A stretch of DNA of 17,650 nucleotides. It comes from Flavobacteriales bacterium UBA6049. GTDB taxonomy: Bacteria > Bacteroidota > Bacteroidia > Flavobacteriales_G > Salibacteraceae. The DNA is taken from contig DIYR01000156.1 in NCBI GenBank assembly GCA_002429085.1, positions 1 to 17,650 of the forward strand, read 5' to 3'. Under the pieces are notes generated by a model that was given only the letters and a program-made list of their open reading frames with translations, was not told the DNA's origin and did no database searches. The number at the start of each line of letters is the position of its first letter. Within the stretch, counting starts at the first letter, position 1. A program made the position numbers and the translations under genes. Below are positions 13,014-17,650 of the stretch, piece after piece.

Positions 13014-14207
13014 ATGCCCGGAATGGATGTATTTGGCGCTGAAGAGCGCAAAGAAGTAATGGACGTGTTAGAAAGCACATGCTTATTCAGATATAACCAT
13101 GAACACTTACGTAATGGAATGTGGAAGTCACGCGAGTTAGAAGAAGTGACTGCTACTTATACAGGTGCTAAATATGCACATGCAGTTTCTAGTGGTTCTA
13201 CTGCTGTAAGCACTATGTTGGCTTCTGCAGGTATTGGCTTTGGAGATGAAGTAATTGTTCCGCCATTCACATACATTGCACCTATTGAGGCGGTTCTTTG
13301 GGCAGGTGGGTTACCAGTTTTTGCAGAGTTAGACGAAACTCTTTGTTTAAGTGCTGAAGGAATAGAGAAAGCAATTACTCCAAATACAAAGGCAGTGTTG
13401 TTAGTACATATGTGTGGTGCTGCTGCTAATATGGATGAGATTGTGGCAGTTTGTGAAAAACACAACTTGACTTTGGTTGAAGATTGTGGACAAGCAATGG
13501 GTGCTTTCTATAAAGGAAAATCTGTTGGATTATTTGGTAAGGCTGGTGCATTTAGCATGGACTTTTTCAAGATTACTACTGCCGGTGAAGGAGGCTTATG
13601 TATTACCAATAGTGAAGAGGTATACCATAATATGGAGCAAATTTCAGATCATGGTCACGATCATATTGGGGATAACCGTGGTATGGAGCAACATCCAATT
13701 TTAGGTACTAACTTTAGAATGGGTGAATTGAATGGAGCTGTTGGTTTAGCACAGATGCGTAAAGTAGGAGATATCCGAGCGGCTAAACTAAAAAACAAGG
13801 CTTACATTAAATCTCGTTTAGCAGAAGTAGAGGGAATTACATTCCGTCATATGGATGATGAAGAAGGCGATTCTGGGACATTCTTAAACTTTTTCTTACC
13901 TACTCAAGAAAAAGCACAATCTGCAGCAAAACAATTGGCAGAAGATGGATTAGGTGGGTTTAACTACTGGTTTACGAACATGTACCATTTCATTAATCAA
14001 TGGGATCACTTGAAAGAACTACGTTCACCAGCTAAGATGGCAATTCATCATTTAGGAGCTCCTCAAGACTATAAAAACTTAGAACTTCCTAAATCTCAAG
14101 AAGTAATTGGAAGATTAATCTCTTTAGGAGTCAAGTCAACTTGGACTGAAGAAGAAATGAAGTCTTTTGCAGATCAAATGGTCGCTTCGATTAAAAAAGT
14201 AGGGTAA
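13014..14207 (+). CDS. kdnA: PLP aminotransferase for 8-amino-8-deoxy-Kdo synthesis
   Basis: DegT/DnrJ/EryC1-family sugar aminotransferase of 397 aa. Pyridoxal-phosphate features are the GSTA loop (61-64), D157 in VEDCGQAMG and the Schiff-base lysine K186 in FFKITTAGEGG. It matches my recollection of Shewanella KdnA closely, including the opening MPG..FG.EE, FRYN, VIVPPFT, ETLCLS, LVHMCG and SDHGHDHIG. KdnA transfers an amino group, from glutamate in Shewanella, to the C8 aldehyde made by KdnB, giving Kdo8N. The next gene starts inside its stop codon (TAATG), so kdnA and kdnB are translationally coupled. Upstream is a divergent response regulator. The identification is strong; activity is inferred from homology. 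Confidence 0.9.
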   Translation: MPGMDVFGAEERKEVMDVLESTCLFRYNHEHLRNGMWKSRELEEVTATYTGAKYAHAVSSGSTAVSTMLASAGIGFGDEVIVPPFTYIAPIEAVLWAGGLPVFAELDETLCLSAEGIEKAITPNTKAVLLVHMCGAAANMDEIVAVCEKHNLTLVEDCGQAMGAFYKGKSVGLFGKAGAFSMDFFKITTAGEGGLCITNSEEVYHNMEQISDHGHDHIGDNRGMEQHPILGTNFRMGELNGAVGLAQMRKVGDIRAAKLKNKAYIKSRLAEVEGITFRHMDDEEGDSGTFLNFFLPTQEKAQSAAKQLAEDGLGGFNYWFTNMYHFINQWDHLKELRSPAKMAIHHLGAPQDYKNLELPKSQEVIGRLISLGVKSTWTEEEMKSFADQMVASIKKVG

Positions 14208-15286
14208 TGCACAAGAATTTTAAGAACATTGATAAGGTAGTTTATGGTCGTGGCTCATTTGATGAGTTAGACGGAATTATTGCTCCTGTTCGTAAAGAAA
14301 ACGATGGCTTTTTCGTATTCGTAGTAGATAGTTACTTTGAAGGAAAACCATTAGCTGATAGAATTCCTGTTGGGCCAAAAGATGTGGTTCGATACATTGA
14401 TGTAGAACCCAAAGAACCTACCACAGAACAAGTTGACGAACTGCGTGATAGTGTGTTAGCAGAGTATGGTTTGCCAAGCGGAATAGTAGGAATTGGCGGT
14501 GGTAGTATTATGGATATAGCCAAAGCAACAGCGTTGATGTTTACCAATAAAGGTTCTTCAACGTTGTATCAGGGTCTTAACTTAATTAAGAAGCCTGGAA
14601 TTTACCACTTAGGTGTTCCAACAATTTCTGGTACTGGTGCTGAATGCTCTATGACTGCTGTACTGACTGGCCCAGTTAAAAAACTTGGATTGAAATGTGA
14701 TTGGACAGTATTCAATCAGGTTATTCTTGATCCTGATTTAACTTCTTCTGTTCCGCGTAATCAATGGTTCTACACTGGAATGGATACATACATTCACGAT
14801 ATTGAGGCTGAAAGTGGCATTTTCTACAATGCTTATTCTAAAGCATATGGAGATCAATCAGTACAGTTATGTAGAGAGGTTTTTCTAGGCGATAATTCAG
14901 GACAGAATCCAGAGAATGATGAGAAGTTGATGATTGCATCTTTGTTTGGTGGATTGAGTTTGACTTATTCAGAGGTAGGAGCTTGTCACGCATTGTCGTA
15001 TGGGTTGTCTTATGTATTTGGTTATAAGCATGGGTTTGCAAACTGCATTGCGTTTAATCATTTAGAAGAGTTTTATGGTGATGCTGTACAAGAGTTTAAA
15101 CAAATGATTGATCATCATAATATTGATTTACCTCAAGGTTTATCTGCTCAGTGGAGTGACGAGGAAATCAGTAAAATGGCTGATGTTGCGTACAATCTTC
15201 CTCATATGTGGACTCATGCTTTAGGTCACGACTGGGAGAAGAACTTAACTAAGGAGAACATAGAAGAGATGTATAGAAGACTGTAA
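14207..15286 (+). CDS. kdnB: Metal-dependent alcohol dehydrogenase for Kdo C8 oxidation
   Basis: Group III (iron-type) alcohol dehydrogenase of 359 aa. The NAD-binding GGGS loop is at residues 97-100 in GIGGGSIMDIAKA, and VPTISGTGAE is at 138-146. Likely metal ligands are D193 and H197 in GMDTYIHD, H261 in GACHALSYG and H275 in YKHGFAN. It matches Shewanella KdnB in order and sequence, including KNI..VVYGRG, YQGLNLIK and GLKCDWTVF. KdnB oxidises the C8 hydroxyl of Kdo to an aldehyde, which KdnA then aminates. Its ATG overlaps the kdnA stop by one base. A bidirectional terminator begins 28 bases after its stop. Confidence 0.9.
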   Translation: MHKNFKNIDKVVYGRGSFDELDGIIAPVRKENDGFFVFVVDSYFEGKPLADRIPVGPKDVVRYIDVEPKEPTTEQVDELRDSVLAEYGLPSGIVGIGGGSIMDIAKATALMFTNKGSSTLYQGLNLIKKPGIYHLGVPTISGTGAECSMTAVLTGPVKKLGLKCDWTVFNQVILDPDLTSSVPRNQWFYTGMDTYIHDIEAESGIFYNAYSKAYGDQSVQLCREVFLGDNSGQNPENDEKLMIASLFGGLSLTYSEVGACHALSYGLSYVFGYKHGFANCIAFNHLEEFYGDAVQEFKQMIDHHNIDLPQGLSAQWSDEEISKMADVAYNLPHMWTHALGHDWEKNLTKENIEEMYRRL

Positions 15287-15313
15287 AACCAGTTTATACA
15301 TCATTATTAATTG

Positions 15314-15350
15314 AAAAAGCTTGTTGCATCATTTGTGGCAAGCTTTTTTT
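15314..15350. terminator. Bidirectional intrinsic terminator
   Basis: AAAAAGCTTG (15314-15323) pairs with CAAGCTTTTT (15339-15348) around a 15-nt loop that can add a few wobble pairs, and is followed by T-rich sequence on both strands. It separates convergent kdnB and the LptG-like gene, and its T-run overlaps the stop codon of the latter. Confidence 0.85.
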
Positions 15351-16443
15351 ACCTCTGGGCTTTTCTGAGAAGGTAAACCGTAATACCCGCATAAATAATG
15401 TTTGGAATCCAAACGGCTATAATTGGAGCTAAGCCTCCTTTGCTAGCATACACAAAGAAGATTTGACTAAACATAATGTAGGTTGCGCATAAAAGGATTC
15501 CGTAACCAAGATGCATACCTATTCCTCCACGAACTTTTCTGCTGGCAACTGCGAACCCCATCATCGTCAAAATAAGTGAAGCTACAGGAAACGCATACCT
15601 CTTATACTTCTCTACCAAGTAGGCATTTACTAAATCACTTCCTTTTAGTTTCTCACGTTCAATAAAGGCCGTGAGTTCCATCTGATTCATGGTTTCTGTG
15701 TTATTCTCCCATAACTTAAAGTCAGTAGGAGTAATGGTAAGAGCCGTATCCATTTCTTTACCAGTTCGGATAAACTCTTCATCACCATTGATTTCTCGGA
15801 TCATATAATCCTGAATTGTCCAGTGTTGTTCTACACTGTCCCACTTGGCAAACGTAGCTAGCAGTTTAAATTTAAGTTCTTGGCCATCAAATGAGTCTAG
15901 TGAGAATTGATACCCCGTATTCCTGTTGATGTTAAAGCTTTGGAAATAAGCATAAGAGTTCTCATCTAGTTTCAAATGAATATTTCTTTCGGTAAACCGA
16001 GGAGCATTCTTGATGAAGCGGTTTTCAAATTCTATCCTCACTTTGCTAGACTCAGGAATTACAAAAAGAGTCATTAGTAAATTGATGGCTGTTAGAAATA
16101 CTGCTCCAATAAAGTAGGGTCTAAGTAATCGAACATAACTTACACCACTAGTTAGTATGGCAATAATTTCGGTCCGTGAGGCTAACTTAGAAGTAAAGAA
16201 AATAACACTGATAAATACGAATAGTGCGTTGAATTGATTTACGAAGAATGGTACAAAATTGACGTAATAATCAAATATGATATTCCATAAAGTGGCATCT
16301 GCGGCACGCTCATCGGTAAAATCATCAATCTTCTCAGAAACATCAAAAATGATAATGATTACTGATAGAATCAGGATGGAGTATATGTACGTCCCCAGAA
16401 ACTGGCGGATGATGTACCAATCTAATTTCTTTAAGCCTAACAC
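15349..16443 (-). CDS. LptF/LptG-family LPS export permease
   Basis: Inner-membrane permease of 364 aa in the YjgP/YjgQ (LptF/LptG) family, which with LptB and the LptC-LptA bridge extracts lipopolysaccharide from the inner membrane. There are three N-terminal membrane segments, beginning with the one at about residues 13-37 after LDWYIIRQF. Then comes FFTSKLASRTEIIAILTSGV, the family coupling-helix region, and a periplasmic domain of about 150 residues. Three C-terminal segments start near residue 285. The start appears to be GTG at 16443-16441; no ATG fits and a stop lies six codons upstream. LptF and LptG cannot be separated by eye, though the short length favours LptG. It lies convergent to kdnB. 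Confidence 0.85.
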   Translation of the reverse strand: MLGLKKLDWYIIRQFLGTYIYSILILSVIIIIFDVSEKIDDFTDERAADATLWNIIFDYYVNFVPFFVNQFNALFVFISVIFFTSKLASRTEIIAILTSGVSYVRLLRPYFIGAVFLTAINLLMTLFVIPESSKVRIEFENRFIKNAPRFTERNIHLKLDENSYAYFQSFNINRNTGYQFSLDSFDGQELKFKLLATFAKWDSVEQHWTIQDYMIREINGDEEFIRTGKEMDTALTITPTDFKLWENNTETMNQMELTAFIEREKLKGSDLVNAYLVEKYKRYAFPVASLILTMMGFAVASRKVRGGIGMHLGYGILLCATYIMFSQIFFVYASKGGLAPIIAVWIPNIIYAGITVYLLRKAQR

Positions 16444-16497
16444 AGGTGCAAATAAACGCTAACAGTTTATACTAGCAGCACTAAATAGTCAACCGTA

Positions 16498-17256
16498 TTA
16501 GAAAATACTATCGGGAATCTTGATGTATAAAACACCTAAGATATTAGTTGTCATACTCTGCTCAATTCCGAAACCAAAGGAACTATCAGGATATCTAGGT
16601 CCAAGACTAGGGTCTAAGTAGGTTACTTCTTTATACTTATTATCGAAATACAGATACAGATCAACATCAGCAGTAATTCCTATTCCAACATGTTCACTGA
16701 AGAACCATTTAGCTGTGATTCCTGGCCGCAGTCCCATTCCAAATGTAAGGAAGTCATCATAAGTTTCGATATATAATGGTCTTCCATTATTGTCATTTTG
16801 AATAGCTTCAGAAACCCCTCCAATATCTATTATAAATGACGAGTAATTTATTTGTGGTGATATTGCAAGATTCTTTGTTATATGCAAGTCATAACCAACG
16901 CCAAAAGAACATCCGAAAATAGTTTGATTTGAAATGTTGCTCGGTTGAAGCGTCTTATTCTCTTCTGTAAATCTTTCAATGAGTTTGTTCTCATTTATTT
17001 TCATGTTAGAGTAGAATAAGTCACCGGTAATATAAGCACCTGGTAAAAAATCGGTATAAACATCAGCTCCTATTTCAACTCTAACTCCAGATTGAAATTC
17101 TAGATCAGTTAAGTTGCCTAAAGGGATAACTGTTCCGCCTTTCAGTTTAGCATACCCTTTTTCCTTTGTTTCTGTACTTGCGGAACTAGTATCTTGAGCT
17201 GAAAGTAAGGTTGTGCAGATGAATAAAATGAATGTAAGTAACACGTGAGGCTTCAT
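16498..17256 (-). CDS. Predicted outer-membrane beta-barrel protein, function unknown
   Basis: I do not recognise a specific family. The 252-aa protein begins with a signal peptide, MKPHVLLTFILFICTTLLSA, with likely cleavage before QDTSSA. What follows has the alternating polar/aromatic strands of a small outer-membrane barrel, for example YAKLKGGTVIPLG, GAYITGDLFYSNM, ISPQINYSSFIID, GLRPGITAKWFF and GIGITADVDLYLYF. It resembles the loosely defined porin-like barrel proteins common in Bacteroidota. It ends KIPDSIF with a terminal phenylalanine, fitting barrel assembly. A good promoter match lies 29 bases upstream of the ATG. The same-strand LptG-like gene is downstream, with a 54-nt gap. Confidence 0.7.
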   Translation of the reverse strand: MKPHVLLTFILFICTTLLSAQDTSSASTETKEKGYAKLKGGTVIPLGNLTDLEFQSGVRVEIGADVYTDFLPGAYITGDLFYSNMKINENKLIERFTEENKTLQPSNISNQTIFGCSFGVGYDLHITKNLAISPQINYSSFIIDIGGVSEAIQNDNNGRPLYIETYDDFLTFGMGLRPGITAKWFFSEHVGIGITADVDLYLYFDNKYKEVTYLDPSLGPRYPDSSFGFGIEQSMTTNILGVLYIKIPDSIF

Positions 17257-17284
17257 AATATCTTGTGAAGATTTGTTTAGCTAA

Positions 17285-17314
17285 CGAAATTAGACTTAGT
17301 TTATTAATAAGCAA
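17285..17314 (-). promoter_or_regulatory. Promoter of the barrel protein gene
   Basis: On the minus strand a TTG (plus 17312-17314) is followed after 19 bases by TAATTTCG (17285-17292), one mismatch from the TAnnTTTG -7 box. The spacing is ideal for the Bacteroidota housekeeping sigma factor, and the start codon lies 29 bases downstream. Confidence 0.5.
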
Positions 17315-17583
17315 TTCAATTGATAAATAGGAACTTGAGATATAAGCATCTTTTTTTTATATAAAATATGTATCGTTCAATGAGCCACAAGTGAAATTGT
17401 TCTTAGTTCTTCTTTTCCAGTAGCTGAATGTATTGAACGAGCAATTGTTACAATTGAACTGAAAGTCAGTGCAAGAAAAGAGTAATGTTCAGATCAAACT
17501 GTAGTATGAAGTTTCAGTACAAGCGGGGTAGGCAAATTTATACGTGCTCGAGTTTAGTGAAAGCTAGAGGTAATGAGGAGATC
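17315..17583. other. Gene-free stretch with short inverted repeats
   Basis: No convincing reading frame on either strand. It contains CAATTG twice three bases apart (17442-17456) and two nested inverted repeats: CGAGCA (17438-17443) with TGCTCG (17545-17550), and ACTGAAA (17458-17464) with TTTCAGT (17512-17518). The pairs are short and may be chance; a structured RNA is possible but not supported further. The region separates the barrel gene from a tRNA. Confidence 0.4.
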
Positions 17584-17616
17584 AAAAAAAGCCATATCTC
17601 TCGATACGGCTTTTTT
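17584..17616 (-). terminator. Intrinsic terminator downstream of the tRNA
   Basis: On the minus strand GCCGTATC, loop GAGA, GATATGGC forms an 8-bp stem, with one G-U pair, followed by T7. On the plus strand the same position is an A-C mismatch, so the hairpin is better formed in minus-strand RNA, as expected for a terminator of the tRNA gene whose 3' end lies 5 bases before. Confidence 0.8.
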
Positions 17617-17621
17617 ATCTG

Positions 17622-17650
17622 TGGGCGATACTGGATTCGAACCAGTGACC
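17622..17650 (-). tRNA. tRNA, 3' end only (isotype not visible)
   Basis: The minus strand reads a T-arm ACTGG-TTCGAAT-CCAGT followed by ATCGCCC and discriminator A. This is a full T stem-loop and the 3' half of an acceptor stem, expecting GGGCGAT at the 5' end. CCA is not encoded (CAG follows). The anticodon lies outside the window, so the amino acid cannot be assigned. A terminator follows. Confidence 0.88.

Noticed and set aside
13157..13465. Minus-strand 102-aa frame
   Set aside because: It lies wholly opposite kdnA, whose protein match is strong.
14838..15041. Minus-strand 67-aa frame
   Set aside because: It lies opposite the metal-binding part of kdnB and has low-complexity composition.
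16444..16497. TTGACT and TATAAA upstream of the LptG-like gene as a sigma70-type promoter
   Set aside because: The spacing is only 15 bases and Bacteroidota primary sigma factors do not use the E. coli consensus.
1..17650. Insertion sequences, CRISPR arrays, phage genes
   Set aside because: No transposase or phage-like protein, no terminal inverted repeats and no regularly spaced repeat array seen; genes are typical chromosomal housekeeping and envelope functions.

Overview
The window looks like a Bacteroidota chromosome, most likely a marine flavobacterium (Flavobacteriales). It is AT-rich, lacks clear Shine-Dalgarno sites, has several TAnnTTTG-type -7 promoter boxes, and carries a TonB receptor with an N-terminal carboxypeptidase-regulatory-like domain. 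The genus cannot be told from the sequence alone.

Layout. Positions 1-650 (minus) hold the 5' part of atpD. Divergently, 821-3153 (plus) is a tight run of ribF, a small leucine-rich-repeat protein, a YkoF-type thiamine-binding-like protein and a PnuC/PnuT-family vitamin transporter. Positions 3150-5369 (minus) hold two glycosyltransferases (GT4 and GT9/heptosyltransferase). Positions 5644-8802 (plus) hold a NadR-like P-loop ATPase/kinase, a TPP riboswitch and a TonB-dependent receptor. Together with the YkoF- and PnuC-like genes, these look like a thiamine acquisition system split by the two glycosyltransferases.

Positions 8859-15286 hold what reads as a complete gene set for 8-amino-3,8-dideoxy-Kdo (Kdo8N), the amino sugar that replaces Kdo in some lipopolysaccharides. 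On the minus strand, in transcription order, are kdsB, kdsA, an unusual transaldolase-CBS fusion and a divergent KdsC-like HAD phosphatase. Divergently, past a single-domain response regulator, are kdnA (aminotransferase) and kdnB (alcohol dehydrogenase), overlapping by 1 nt. An LptF/LptG-type LPS export permease (15349-16443, minus) follows, then a small outer-membrane barrel-like protein, a gene-free stretch and the 3' end of a tRNA.

The most notable observation is that no SIS-domain arabinose-5-phosphate isomerase (KdsD) sits in the Kdo8N cluster. In its place is a fructose-6-phosphate-aldolase/transaldolase domain fused to a CBS pair of the kind carried by KdsD. A fructose-6-phosphate aldolase using glycolaldehyde and glyceraldehyde-3-phosphate would make D-arabinose-5-phosphate, the KdsA substrate, so the fusion is a plausible alternative source of that sugar. 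The neighbouring KdsA and KdsC-like proteins also lack conserved residues near their sugar-phosphate sites, so the pathway chemistry may differ from the textbook route. This is inference from sequence and context and was not tested.
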